The translations under genes and the position numbers were made by a program. The notes under the pieces were generated by a model. The model was given only the letters and a program-made list of their open reading frames with translations, was not told the DNA's origin and did no database searches. Shown here piece after piece: positions 24,912-33,729 of a DNA stretch of 50,869 nt. Source of the DNA: Streptomyces montanisoli (lineage in GTDB: Bacteria; Actinomycetota; Actinomycetes; Streptomycetales; Streptomycetaceae). Each line of letters begins with the position of its first letter. Within the stretch, counting starts at the first letter, position 1. Where the stretch lies: assembly GCF_017813245.1 (NCBI RefSeq), contig NZ_JAGIQL010000035.1, forward strand, positions 1-50,869, in the 5' to 3' direction.

Positions 24912-26920
24912 GCGCGCCGGCCAGGGACCGGCCCTGGCTGATGCGCACCTACGCGGGCCACTCCACGGCCGAGGCGACCAACGCGCTCTACCTGCGGGGG
25001 CTCGCGCGAGGCCAGACGGGCCTTTCCGTCGCGTTCGACCTGCCCACGCAGACCGGCTACGACCCCGACCATCCGCTGGCGCGCGGCGAGGTGGGCCGTG
25101 TCGGTGTGCCCGTGTCCCATCTGGGCGACATGCGGCGGCTGTTCGACTCCATCCCGCTGGAGCGCACCAACACGTCGATGACGATCAACGCCACCGCGTT
25201 GTGGATGTTCGCGCTGTACCAGGTGGTGGCCGAGGAGCAGGGCGCGTCGCCCGGAGCGCTGCGTGGCACCACGCAGAACGACATCGTCAAGGAGTACCTG
25301 TCGCGGGGCACGTATGTGTTCCCGCCGGGGCCGAGCCTGCGGCTGACCACCGACCTGATCGCGTACACCGTCCGCCACGCGCCCCGCTGGAACCCCGTCA
25401 ACATCTGCAGTTACCACCTGCAGGAGGCGGGCGCGACGCCCGTCCAGGAGATCGCGTACGCGCTGTCGACGGCGGTCGCCGTCCTGGACGCGGTACGGGC
25501 CGGTGGGCAGGTGTCCGAGGAGGACTTCGGGGAGGTGGTGGGACGCGTCTCGTTCTTCGTGAACGCGGGCGTGCGCTTCGTCGAGGAGATGTGCAAGATG
25601 CGGGCCTTCACCCGGCTGTGGGACCGCATCACGCGCGAGCGGTACGGGATCGAGGACCCGGGGCGGCGGCGCTTCCGCTACGGGGTGCAGGTCAACTCGC
25701 TGGGCCTGACGGAGGCGCAGCCGGAGAACAACGTGCAGCGCATCGTGCTGGAGATGCTGGCCGTGACGCTGTCGAAGGGCGCGCGGGCGCGGGCGGTGCA
25801 GTTGCCCGCGTGGAACGAGGCGCTCGGGCTGCCGCGCCCGTGGGACCAGCAGTGGTCGCTGCGCGTGCAGCAGGTGCTCGCGGACGAGAGCGATCTGCTG
25901 GAGTACCCGGACCTGTTCGACGGCTCGCCCGTCGTCGAGGCGAAGGTCGCGGAGCTGGCCGAAGGCGCGTGCGCCGAGATGGAGCGGATCGAGGAGCGCG
26001 GCGGGCTGCTGGCCGCGGTCGAGTCCGGCTACCTCAAGGCCCGGCTGGTCGCCTCGCACGCGCGGCGGCGCGCCGCCGTCGAGTCTGGCGAGGCGAAGGT
26101 CGTCGGGGTGAACTGCCACGAGGCGACGGAGCCGAGCCCGCTGACGGCGGACCTGGACACGGCCGTCCTGACGGTGGACCCGGCGACGGAGGCCGGGGTG
26201 GTGTCGGCGCTCGCCGCCTGGCGGGCGGGGCGTGACGAGCCCCGCGCGCGGGAGGCGCTCGCCCGCCTCGCGCGGGCCGCGGAAGGAAGCGGCAACCTGA
26301 TGGACGTGAGCCTCGAATGCGCGCGCGCCGGGGTGACGACCGGCGAGTGGGCGGGCGCGCTGCGCGCCGTGTTCGGCGAGTTCCGCGCGCCCACCGGCGT
26401 GGCCGGCGCGCCCGTCGCCGAGGCGGCGCCGGAGGGTTCGCCGCTCGCCGCCGTCCGCGCGAAGGTGGCCGAGACCGCGGCCGGTCTCGGCGTGGGGCGG
26501 CTGCGTCTCCTGGTGGGCAAACCGGGGCTCGACGGCCACTCCAACGGCGCCGAGCAGATCGCGGTGCGCGCGCGTGACGCCGGGTTCGAGGTGGTGTACC
26601 AGGGCATCAGGCTCACGCCCGAGCAGATCGTGGCGGCGGCGCTCGCGGAGGACGTGCACTGCGTCGGCCTGTCCATCCTGTCCGGTTCGCACACCGCGCT
26701 CGTCCCCGACGTGCTGAGGCGGCTGCGGGACGCCGGCGGAGGCGACATCCCCGTGGTGGTCGGCGGCATCATCCCCGCCGCCGACGCGGCCGCCCTGCGC
26801 GCGGCCGGCGTGGCCGCCGTGTTCACCCCGAAGGACTTCGGCATCACCGAGATCATCGGCCGTATCGTCGACGAGATACGCCGTGCCGCCAAGCTCGACC
26901 CCCAGGAGGTCCCCGCATGA
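24908..26920 (+). CDS. meaA: ethylmalonyl-CoA mutase (MeaA type)
   Basis: A protein of 670 residues from a GTG overlapping the ccr stop. The N-terminal TIM barrel shows LMRTYAGHSTAEATNALYLRGLARGQTGLSVAFDLPTQTGYD and SMTINATALWMFALY. The C-terminal B12-binding domain has the GLDGHSNGAEQIA base-off motif and LSILSGSHTALV. Length and single-chain arrangement match MeaA/Ecm rather than the two-subunit methylmalonyl-CoA mutase. It converts ethylmalonyl-CoA to methylsuccinyl-CoA. Its position directly after ccr makes ethylmalonyl-CoA the most likely substrate. The needed epimerase is not in the window. Confidence 0.93.
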   Translation: MSAPARDRPWLMRTYAGHSTAEATNALYLRGLARGQTGLSVAFDLPTQTGYDPDHPLARGEVGRVGVPVSHLGDMRRLFDSIPLERTNTSMTINATALWMFALYQVVAEEQGASPGALRGTTQNDIVKEYLSRGTYVFPPGPSLRLTTDLIAYTVRHAPRWNPVNICSYHLQEAGATPVQEIAYALSTAVAVLDAVRAGGQVSEEDFGEVVGRVSFFVNAGVRFVEEMCKMRAFTRLWDRITRERYGIEDPGRRRFRYGVQVNSLGLTEAQPENNVQRIVLEMLAVTLSKGARARAVQLPAWNEALGLPRPWDQQWSLRVQQVLADESDLLEYPDLFDGSPVVEAKVAELAEGACAEMERIEERGGLLAAVESGYLKARLVASHARRRAAVESGEAKVVGVNCHEATEPSPLTADLDTAVLTVDPATEAGVVSALAAWRAGRDEPRAREALARLARAAEGSGNLMDVSLECARAGVTTGEWAGALRAVFGEFRAPTGVAGAPVAEAAPEGSPLAAVRAKVAETAAGLGVGRLRLLVGKPGLDGHSNGAEQIAVRARDAGFEVVYQGIRLTPEQIVAAALAEDVHCVGLSILSGSHTALVPDVLRRLRDAGGGDIPVVVGGIIPAADAAALRAAGVAAVFTPKDFGITEIIGRIVDEIRRAAKLDPQEVPA

Positions 26921-27897
26921 CCAGCCCCGCATCGCCCGCGCCCGTGGACCGGCCGCGCCCGCGCCGCTCCTGCCTCGCCGTGCCGGGCTCCAGCCCCCGG
27001 TTCCTGGAGAAGGCGCAGGGCCTCCCGGCCGACCAGGTCTTCCTCGACCTGGAGGACGCGGTGGCGCCGCTCGCCAAGGAGGGCGCGCGCCACAGCATCG
27101 TCGACGCGCTCAACAAGGGCGATTGGACGGGCAAGACGCGCGTGGTACGGGTCAACGACTGGACGACGAGCTGGACGTACCGCGACGTCATCACGGTCGT
27201 CGAGGGCGCGGGCCAGAACCTGGACTGCGTGATGCTGCCGAAGGTGCAGGACGCCGAGCAGGTGCGCACGCTCGATCTGCTGCTGACGCAGATCGAGCGG
27301 ACCATGGGCTTCGAGGTCGGCCGCATCGGCATCGAGGCGCAGATCGAGAACGCGCGCGGCCTGGTGAACGTCGACGCGATCGCCGCCTCGTCGCCGCGCC
27401 TGGAGACCATCGTGTTCGGGCCCGCCGACTTCATGGCGTCCATCAACATGAGGACGCTCGTGGTGGGCGAGCAGCCGCCCGGGTACGACGCCGACGCGTA
27501 CCACTACATCCTGATGCGCATCCTGATGGCGGCACGCACCCACGACCTGCAGGCCATCGACGGTCCCTACCTGCAGATCCGCGACGTGGACGGGTTCCGG
27601 CGGGTCGCGGGGCGCGCGGCGGCGCTCGGCTACGACGGCAAGTGGGTGCTGCACCCGGGCCAGATCGACGCGGCGAACGAGGTGTTCGCGCCGTCGCAGG
27701 AGGACTACGACCACGCCGAGCTGATCCTCGACGCGTACGAGTACCACACGTCGGAGGCCGGCGGTAAGAAGGGTTCGGCGATGCTCGGCGACGAGATGAT
27801 CGACGAGGCGAGCCGGAAGATGGCGCTGGTCGTGTCCGGCAAGGGGCGCGCGGCGGGCATGCGGCGCACCACGTCCTTCGAGATCCCGGAGGGGTGA
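26917..27897 (+). CDS. mcl: HpcH/HpaI aldolase-family CoA-ester lyase (malyl-/methylmalyl-CoA lyase)
   Basis: A protein of 326 residues; the ATG overlaps the meaA stop (ATGA). CitE-type signatures: RSCLAVPGSSPRFLEKA, VFLDLEDAVAP, VMLPKV, the metal ligands Glu in IEAQIENARGL and Asp in VFGPADFMAS, and WVLHPGQI. In the pathway it splits beta-methylmalyl-CoA into propionyl-CoA and glyoxylate. Length and the C-terminal extension (about 280–326) match malyl-CoA lyase better than citrate lyase beta subunit. Whether it also forms malyl-CoA from acetyl-CoA and glyoxylate cannot be told from sequence. Confidence 0.88.
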   Translation: MTSPASPAPVDRPRPRRSCLAVPGSSPRFLEKAQGLPADQVFLDLEDAVAPLAKEGARHSIVDALNKGDWTGKTRVVRVNDWTTSWTYRDVITVVEGAGQNLDCVMLPKVQDAEQVRTLDLLLTQIERTMGFEVGRIGIEAQIENARGLVNVDAIAASSPRLETIVFGPADFMASINMRTLVVGEQPPGYDADAYHYILMRILMAARTHDLQAIDGPYLQIRDVDGFRRVAGRAAALGYDGKWVLHPGQIDAANEVFAPSQEDYDHAELILDAYEYHTSEAGGKKGSAMLGDEMIDEASRKMALVVSGKGRAAGMRRTTSFEIPEG

Positions 27898-27902
27898 GCG
27901 CG

Positions 27903-28418
27903 ATGCGTTTCGGCCGGACGTTCGAGGAGTTCGAGGTCGGCGCGGTCTACAGGCACTGGCCGGGCAAGACCGTCACGGAGTACGACGACCACCTCTTCTG
28001 CCTGCTCACGATGAACCACCACCCGCTGCACCTGGACGCACACTACGCGGCGGGGACGACGGACTTCGGCCGCAATGTGGTGGTGGGCAACTACGTCTAC
28101 TCGCTGCTGCTCGGCATGTCGGTGGCCGACGTGTCGGGCAAGGCCATCGCGAACCTGGAGGTCGAGTCGCTGCGGCACGTGGCACCGACCTTCCACGGCG
28201 ACACGCTCTACGGCGAGACGACGGTGCTCGGCAAGACACCGTCGCGCTCGAAGGACGACCGCGGTGTGGTGCACGTGGAGACCAGGGGCCACAACCAGGA
28301 CGGCACGCTGGTGTGCGTCTTCCGCCGCAAGGTGCTCGTGCCGACCGAGAGCCACGTGCGGGAGCGCGGCGGGGAGCAGCCCGGCCGTCCCGAGCCGCGA
28401 GAGGGGACTGAGCGATGA
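27903..28418 (+). CDS. mch: MaoC family dehydratase (mesaconyl-CoA hydratase)
   Basis: A protein of 171 residues from the ATG at 27903, with GGAGG ten bases upstream. A GTG at 27894 overlaps the previous stop and would add three residues, but its ribosome site is too close. Hot-dog fold with the hydratase region LLTMNHHPLHLDAHYA and VVVGNYVYSLLLGMSV, followed by TLYGETTVL. It hydrates mesaconyl-C1-CoA to beta-methylmalyl-CoA, the substrate of the lyase encoded just before it. It is shorter than the double-hot-dog Mch of Rhodobacter. Its stop overlaps the next start (ATGA). Confidence 0.85.
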   Translation: MRFGRTFEEFEVGAVYRHWPGKTVTEYDDHLFCLLTMNHHPLHLDAHYAAGTTDFGRNVVVGNYVYSLLLGMSVADVSGKAIANLEVESLRHVAPTFHGDTLYGETTVLGKTPSRSKDDRGVVHVETRGHNQDGTLVCVFRRKVLVPTESHVRERGGEQPGRPEPREGTER

Positions 28419-29626
28419 GTCGACTTGCCGAGACGGCCGGCCTCACCGAGGTGCAGCGGGAGATCGTTTCCACGGTGAGGGACTTCGTCGACAAGGAGAT
28501 CCTGCCGGTCGCCACGGAGCTGGAGCACCGCGACGAGTACCCGTACGGGATCGTCGACGGCCTGAAGGAGCTCGGCCTGTTCGGGCTGATGATCCCGGAG
28601 GAGTACGGCGGCCTCGGGGAGTCACTGCTGACGTACGCGCTGTGCGTGGAGGAGATCGCGCGCGGCTGGATGTCCGTGTCGGGCATCGTCAACACGCACT
28701 TCATCGTGGCGTACATGCTGGGCAAGTACGGGACGCGGGAGCAGAAGGAGGCCTTCCTGCCGCGGATGGCGGCGGGCGAGGTGCGGGGCGCCTTCTCGAT
28801 GTCGGAGCCGGGGCTCGGCTCCGACGTGTCCGCGATCACCTCGAAGGGGGTGCGCGACGGGGCCGCGGGCGGGTACGCACTGACGGGCCAGAAGATGTGG
28901 CTCACGAACGGTGGCACGTCGTCCCTGGTGGCGGTGTTGTGCAGGACGGACGAGGGGCACCCGGCGGACGCGCCGCCGCACCGCTCGATGACGACGTTCC
29001 TGGTGGAGAAGGAGCCCGGGTTCGGCGAGGTGCGTCCGGGCCTCACCATCCCCGGCAAAATCGACAAAATGGGCTACAAGGGCGTCGACACCACCGAGTT
29101 GATCATGGACGGCCTGCGGGTGCCCGCCGACCGCGTGCTGGGCGGCACGACCGGGCGTGGCTTCTACCAGATGATGGACGGCGTCGAGGTCGGCCGCGTC
29201 AACGTGGCCGCGCGCGGCTGCGGCGTCGCGCGGCGCGCCTTCGAGCTGGGCATCTCGTACGCGCAGCAGCGCCACACCTTCGGCCGGGCGATCGCGGGTC
29301 ACCAGGCGATCCAGTTCAAGCTGGCGGAGATGGCCACCAAGGTCGAGGCGGCCCACGCCATGATGGTCAACGCCGCGCGCAAGAAGGACTCCGGGGAGCG
29401 CAATGACCTGGAGGCGGGCATGGCGAAGTACCTGGCCTCCGAGTACTGCAAGGAAGTGGTCGAGGACGCCTTCCGCATCCACGGCGGCTACGGCTTCTCC
29501 AAGGAGTACGAGATCGAGCGGCTCTACCGGGAGGCGCCGATGCTGCTGATCGGCGAGGGCACGGCGGAGATCCAGAAAATGATCATCGGCCGCCGGCTGC
29601 TCGAGGAGTACCGGGTGCAGGGGTGA
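28415..29626 (+). CDS. acyl-CoA dehydrogenase, probable methylsuccinyl-CoA dehydrogenase
   Basis: A protein of 403 residues; the ATG overlaps the MaoC stop. The flavin-dehydrogenase motifs are present: MSEPGLGSDVSAI and KMWLTNGG (FAD contact), QRHTFGRAI, FRIHGGYGFS, and the catalytic base Glu381 in LLIGEGTAEIQ. Operon context implies oxidation of (2S)-methylsuccinyl-CoA to mesaconyl-CoA, closing the gap between meaA and maoC. The Rhodobacter enzyme has a long N-terminal extension (about 550 residues in total) that is missing here. It is the last gene of the ccr operon, and an inverted repeat follows 12 bases after its stop. Confidence 0.85.
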   Translation: MSRLAETAGLTEVQREIVSTVRDFVDKEILPVATELEHRDEYPYGIVDGLKELGLFGLMIPEEYGGLGESLLTYALCVEEIARGWMSVSGIVNTHFIVAYMLGKYGTREQKEAFLPRMAAGEVRGAFSMSEPGLGSDVSAITSKGVRDGAAGGYALTGQKMWLTNGGTSSLVAVLCRTDEGHPADAPPHRSMTTFLVEKEPGFGEVRPGLTIPGKIDKMGYKGVDTTELIMDGLRVPADRVLGGTTGRGFYQMMDGVEVGRVNVAARGCGVARRAFELGISYAQQRHTFGRAIAGHQAIQFKLAEMATKVEAAHAMMVNAARKKDSGERNDLEAGMAKYLASEYCKEVVEDAFRIHGGYGFSKEYEIERLYREAPMLLIGEGTAEIQKMIIGRRLLEEYRVQG

Positions 29627-29964
29627 GCCGGGTCCCTGTACGGCGTACGAGCCCCCGCCAGGCGCCGTACTGGGGCCTTCCGGTGCCGTACGGGAGACCG
29701 TCCGGCGGGCCTTCCGGCGCGCCGCGGCACGCGGAGCGTGCAGCCGCGTGGAAGCGCCGGTCGCCGCCCGCGGGAACGCTCCGGGCCCGGCGTGCGTCCA
29801 ATGCCGGAAGGCCCGTTGGGACTCGCGCGAACGCGCGGGAACGGCCCCGCCGGCGCCCGACTGCGCTGCTGGCTTGCTCAGTTGTGGTTCGCTACCGATA
29901 GCATCGGCGGAAGGCCGCCGTCCCCCTGTTGCCAGCGCGGCATCATCCGCTACGAAGGTCATCC
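29627..29964 (+). other. intergenic region between acd and psd
   Basis: 338 bases with no convincing gene. An 8-bp inverted repeat (GTACGGCG at 29638–29645, complement at 29663–29670) may end the ccr operon. Near the psd start there is a weak promoter candidate: TTGCTC (29874–29879) and TAGCAT (29899–29904) with a 19-base spacer. I see no copy of the GGCAC-N3-GTGCC palindrome, so psd-pssA is probably regulated apart from ccr. Confidence 0.4.
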
Positions 29965-30621
29965 ATGCCCCACAGCCCATCCGGCCCAACCTCAGCCCCC
30001 CGCGGACGCGTCCGCCTCGCCCGGGGATCGTCGCCGTGGCTGCTGCCGACCGTCGCCACCGCGGCGCTCGGTCTGGCACGCGCCCGCCGTTCGAGAGGTG
30101 CCGCCGCCGTAGCAGTGCCCGCCACCGCGCTCGCCGCGGGCATGCTGTGGTTCTTCCGCGACCCCGAGCGCGAGATCGCGCAGGGCCGCCTGATCGCCCC
30201 CGCCGACGGAGTGGTGCAGAGCATCATGCCGTGGAAGGACGGGCGCACCCGGGTCGCCATCTTCATGAGCCCGCTGAACGTGCACGTCAACCGGGCGCCG
30301 CTGGCCGGCACCGTGACGTCGGTCGAACACGTCCCGGGCGGCTACGTGCCCGCCTTCAACAAGGAGAGCGAGAGCAACGAGCGCGTCATCTGGCACTTCG
30401 ACACCGAGCTCGGCGACATCGAGATGGTGCAGATCGCGGGCGCGGTGGCACGGCGTATCGTTCCCTACCTGCCCGCGGGCACCAAGGTGGAGCAGGGCGA
30501 ACGCATCGGGCTGATCCGCTTCGGCTCCCGCGTGGACCTCTACCTCCCCGGCGATGTCGACGTGGCGGTCGAGGTGGGCCAGAAGACGACTGCGGGGGTG
30601 ACTCGAATTGACCGTGATTGA
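29965..30621 (+). CDS. psd: phosphatidylserine decarboxylase
   Basis: A protein of 218 residues from the ATG at 29965 with GAAGG seven bases upstream. Two hydrophobic stretches (about 24–38 and 45–65) anchor it. The catalytic part shows FFRDPERE, LIAPADGVV (Asp81), FMSPLNVHVNR (His107) and the self-cleavage site Gly187–Ser188 in LIRFGSRVD, where Ser becomes the pyruvoyl group. The short form and the GS rather than LGST motif are those of the actinobacterial and archaeal type. It makes phosphatidylethanolamine from phosphatidylserine. It overlaps pssA by 14 bases. Confidence 0.93.
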   Translation: MPHSPSGPTSAPRGRVRLARGSSPWLLPTVATAALGLARARRSRGAAAVAVPATALAAGMLWFFRDPEREIAQGRLIAPADGVVQSIMPWKDGRTRVAIFMSPLNVHVNRAPLAGTVTSVEHVPGGYVPAFNKESESNERVIWHFDTELGDIEMVQIAGAVARRIVPYLPAGTKVEQGERIGLIRFGSRVDLYLPGDVDVAVEVGQKTTAGVTRIDRD

Positions 30622-31465
30622 TCCCGAGACGCAGACCGGCTGGGTGACCGACGCCGAGGAGGGCGAAGAGACGGACGACATGCCGCTGTCGCTCCGGCTG
30701 TCGATAGCCGACGCGCTCACCCTCGGCAACGCGACCTGCGGTTTCATGGCGGTGTACTTCACCACCACCGGCATCCTGATCCCGCACCTCACCGGCAGCG
30801 ACGAGAGCGGCGGGATGGCCCGCCACTCGGCGGCCACGGCCGTGATCCTCATGCTGTGCGCGGCGGTGTTCGACCTGTTCGACGGGCTGGTGGCGCGCAA
30901 GCTGCGCAGCTCGCCCATGGGCGCGGAGCTGGACAACCTCTCCGACCTGATCAGCTTCGGGCTGGCACCCGCGTACTTCGTGCTGGTCTACGGGCTGGTC
31001 GAGAGCGACGCGCACCAGCGCTTCTCCGTGGTGGCCGCGGTGGTGGTGCTGCTGGCCGTGGTGCTCAGGCTGGCGCGGTTCTCCTGCGTGACGGTCCGCG
31101 ACGGCATGTTCCAGGGCATGCCGAGCCCGTTCGGCGCGCTGACGGTGGTCTCGATCGTGCTGCTCGAGCTGCCGTTCGTCCCCACGCTGCTGGCGATCGT
31201 CGGCGTGGCCTGGCTGATGGTGAGCCGGGTCGAGTACCCGAAGCCGCGGGGCATCCTGGCGGTGGCGATGCTGAGCTGGATCGTCCTGGCGATGGCCCTG
31301 CTCGCCGCGTGGGCGTTCGACGCCCCGGGCGGCCAGCTGCTGCTGGGGACCGGCTGCGCGCTGCAGGTGGTGACGGGCGCGGTGATCCCCCTGTTCGCGA
31401 CGGCGCGCCGGGTGAACACGTTCCGCGGCAACCGCCGCGAGGCACGGGCGGCGCAGCTGCCGTAA
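30608..31465 (+). CDS. pssA: CDP-diacylglycerol–serine O-phosphatidyltransferase
   Basis: A protein of 285 residues from a TTG at 30608 (GGGGGTG seven bases upstream); a GTG at 30614 is the alternative. The CDP-alcohol phosphatidyltransferase motif is complete: Asp89, Asp92, Gly93, Ala96, Arg97, Gly105, Asp109, Asp113 in FDLFDGLVAR and GAELDNLSD. About six to eight membrane helices follow, ending with a basic tail (RRVNTFRGNRR). It makes phosphatidylserine from CDP-diacylglycerol and serine, which the preceding gene decarboxylates. It is the last gene of its operon; a 19-bp terminator follows 15 bases after the stop. Confidence 0.94.
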   Translation: MTVIDPETQTGWVTDAEEGEETDDMPLSLRLSIADALTLGNATCGFMAVYFTTTGILIPHLTGSDESGGMARHSAATAVILMLCAAVFDLFDGLVARKLRSSPMGAELDNLSDLISFGLAPAYFVLVYGLVESDAHQRFSVVAAVVVLLAVVLRLARFSCVTVRDGMFQGMPSPFGALTVVSIVLLELPFVPTLLAIVGVAWLMVSRVEYPKPRGILAVAMLSWIVLAMALLAAWAFDAPGGQLLLGTGCALQVVTGAVIPLFATARRVNTFRGNRREARAAQLP

Positions 31466-31480
31466 ACCACCCCGAACGGC

Positions 31481-31521
31481 CGAAGGGGCCCGGGAGCCGA
31501 TGCGGCTCCCGGGCCCCTTCG
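31481..31521 (+). terminator. strong terminator after pssA
   Basis: A perfect 19-bp stem (left arm starts CGAAGGGGCCCGGGAG) with a three-base loop, 15 bases after the pssA stop. Confidence 0.85.
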
Positions 31522-31626
31522 CAGGTCAGGACGATCTTCCCGGGCCGCGTGCCGCTCGGGGAGCGTCGGCGCGATTCACCCGGACGGCCCCCTCCCGGTG
31601 GGTAGCGGGGACGGGGCCGCTGCACG

Positions 31627-32400
31627 GTGGACGGCATGTGGCCTCACAGGCTCAGGTACGGCATCCCGGTGCTGCCGCTGGCCCTGCTGATGGCGTGTGG
31701 CGCTTCCGGCCACACGGCGGGGCAGGAGCAGCAGCAGCCGCACCGGGCCCCTGCGGCGGCGCCGGAGCCGGCGATCGTCAGCCGGCAGTCGTGGCACGCC
31801 GACGAGCACGACGTGCGCGAGAAGCCCGTCTACACGGGGCCCGTCGAGGTGGTGTTCGTCCACCACACGGACAACGCCAACGACTACGACTGCAAACGCG
31901 ACGTCCCCGCCATGCTGCGGGCCATCGAGGAGCAGCACATCGACGGCCAGGGCTGGGACGATCTCGGCTACAACTTCCTCGTCGACCGCTGCGGCACCAT
32001 CTATGAGGGCCGCGCCGGCGGCGTGGGCAGGCCGGTGCGCGGCGCGCACACGGAGGGCTTCAACACCCACAGCGTCGGCATAGCCGCGATAGGCCACTTC
32101 GAGAAGGGACAGCCCGTGCCGCGGGCGATGCTGGAGGCGATCGCCGAGATCGCGGCCTGGAAGCTGCCGCCTGACGTCGACCCGCGCGGGCGGGTGAGGC
32201 TGGTCTCCCACAACGACGCCAGCCGGTACCCCAAGGGCACGGCGGTGGAGATGAACGTCATCTCGGGGCACCGGGACGCCTACGAGACGGACTGCCCGGG
32301 CGACGCCCTGTACGGCAAGCTGCCCTGGCTGCGCCGCCGGGCGGCGCAGCTGCGGCACGCCGCGGCGAAGCCGCCGCCGCTCCACCACGGCGACGGCTGA
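31627..32400 (+). CDS. PGRP-type N-acetylmuramoyl-L-alanine amidase lipoprotein
   Basis: A protein of 257 residues; starts at GTG 31627 or ATG 31636. The N-terminus is a lipoprotein signal with lipobox LMAC (Cys24). A Gln/Pro/Ala-rich linker follows. The amidase_2/PGRP domain (about 50–235) has VEVVFVHHTDN (zinc His), LGYNFLVDRCGTIYEGR, NTHSVGIAAIG, VISGHRD (zinc His) and TDCPG (zinc Cys), so the hydrolytic set is complete. It cuts the MurNAc–L-Ala bond of peptidoglycan from the outer face of the membrane. It stands alone after the pssA terminator and converges on glycerate kinase. Confidence 0.9.
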   Translation: MDGMWPHRLRYGIPVLPLALLMACGASGHTAGQEQQQPHRAPAAAPEPAIVSRQSWHADEHDVREKPVYTGPVEVVFVHHTDNANDYDCKRDVPAMLRAIEEQHIDGQGWDDLGYNFLVDRCGTIYEGRAGGVGRPVRGAHTEGFNTHSVGIAAIGHFEKGQPVPRAMLEAIAEIAAWKLPPDVDPRGRVRLVSHNDASRYPKGTAVEMNVISGHRDAYETDCPGDALYGKLPWLRRRAAQLRHAAAKPPPLHHGDG

Positions 32401-32447
32401 GCGCCCTCGCACGCCCCGCGCCGGGCCCCAGCGCGGCCCAGCCCGGC

Positions 32448-33629
32448 TCAGCGCAGGAAGTCGGCCGCCAGCGCCTGTGCGGCCCGTTCCAGCAGCGGGC
32501 CCGCCTCGGCCATGCACCGCGCCGGATCCGGCTCCAGCGCGGTCAGCGGATAGGCCCGCAGGATACCCGCGCCCCTGAGCGCGGCGGGATCGAGCGCGAG
32601 GCGGCCGCACACCGCCACCACGTCGACGCCGCGGGCGCGTGCCGCGGCCGCCACACCGACCGGGGCCTTGCCGTGCAGCGTCTGCTCGTCGAGCGACCCC
32701 TCCCCCGTGACGACCAGGCCCGCGCGCGCCAGCGCCCGGTCAAAGCCCAGCACGTCGAGCATGACCTCGATGCCCGACCTGAACACGGCGCCGAGTCCGA
32801 CCAGCGCGCCGTAGCCGATCCCGCCCGCCGCACCCGCGCCCGGCGCGAGCGCGGCAGCGGCGGCACGCGAGCCGATCCCGGCCTCCAGCACCTCCGCGTA
32901 CCGGGACAGCGCCGCGTCGAGCGCGGCCACGTCGGCCGGGGTCGCGCCCTTCTGCGGCCCGTAGACCGCGGCCGCGCCCTTCGGTCCGGTCAGCGGATTG
33001 TCGACATCGCTGGCGAGCACGATCTCGGTGGCGGCGAGGCGCGGGTCGAGCCCGGTCAGGTCTGCCGAGGCGAGAGCGGCGAGCCCTCCGCCGCCCGGGC
33101 CGACCGGCTCGCCACGCGCGTCGAGGAACCGCGCGCCGAGCGCCGCGAGCATCCCGGCGCCGCCGTCGGTCGTCGCGCTGCCGCCGACGCCGAGGACGAT
33201 GTCCCGCGCCCCGGCGTCGAGCGCCGCGCGCAGCACCTCGCCCGTGCCGTACGTCGTCGCCGTCAGCGGCGCGAACACGCCGGGCGGCAGGTGCTGAAGA
33301 CCGGAGGCCTCCGCCATCTCGACGACGGCGGTGCCGTCGCGCAGCGCGAACGCCGCGGTCAGCGGCTCGCCGAGCGGCCCGGTCGCCGCCACCTCGCGCC
33401 GCTCGAAGCCGCCGGCCACCGCGGCGGCGACCGTGCCGTCGCCGCCGTCGGCGACCGGCACCGCCTCGATCCGGGCGTCCGGGACGGCCCGGCGGATCCC
33501 GGCCGTCACGCGCTCGGCCACCTCGACGGCCGTCAAAGACCCCTTGAACTTGTCCGCGGCCACCAGCACGCTCCCGCGCACCCGTGCGTCGCCGCGGCCC
33601 CCACTCACTGCTCCGTCCGTCACTGTCAT
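32448..33629 (-). CDS. glycerate kinase (GlxK/GarK family)
   Basis: A protein of 393 residues. The family signatures are VLVAADKFKGSLTAVEVAE, PVADGGDGTV, VEMAEASGL, DIVLGVGGSATTDGGAGML, LASDVDNPLTGPKGAA and VVTGEGSLDEQT. It phosphorylates D-glycerate to 2-phosphoglycerate (or 3-phosphoglycerate in some members), for example after glyoxylate breakdown. That could tie in loosely with the glyoxylate made by the ethylmalonyl-CoA pathway, but it is not in that operon. AAAGGG directly touches the ATG, so a downstream start near residue 17 is possible. It is divergent from the Nudix gene. Confidence 0.92.
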   Translation of the reverse strand: MTVTDGAVSGGRGDARVRGSVLVAADKFKGSLTAVEVAERVTAGIRRAVPDARIEAVPVADGGDGTVAAAVAGGFERREVAATGPLGEPLTAAFALRDGTAVVEMAEASGLQHLPPGVFAPLTATTYGTGEVLRAALDAGARDIVLGVGGSATTDGGAGMLAALGARFLDARGEPVGPGGGGLAALASADLTGLDPRLAATEIVLASDVDNPLTGPKGAAAVYGPQKGATPADVAALDAALSRYAEVLEAGIGSRAAAAALAPGAGAAGGIGYGALVGLGAVFRSGIEVMLDVLGFDRALARAGLVVTGEGSLDEQTLHGKAPVGVAAAARARGVDVVAVCGRLALDPAALRGAGILRAYPLTALEPDPARCMAEAGPLLERAAQALAADFLR

Positions 33630-33729
33630 CCCTTTGCTGTCGAACAGGCAGTCGCGCCGCGTCGACCCTATCCGCAGGTCCCCCGCCCTGCCCAGGCCTC
33701 CCCGGCGGGTCAGGTCGTAGGCTGCGTGG

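Noticed and set aside
29638..29670. The GTACGGCG inverted repeat after acd as the same operator as the 10655–10681 element
   Set aside because: Only eight bases of the arm are shared and the loop is 17 bases instead of 5; a weak terminator is the simpler reading.
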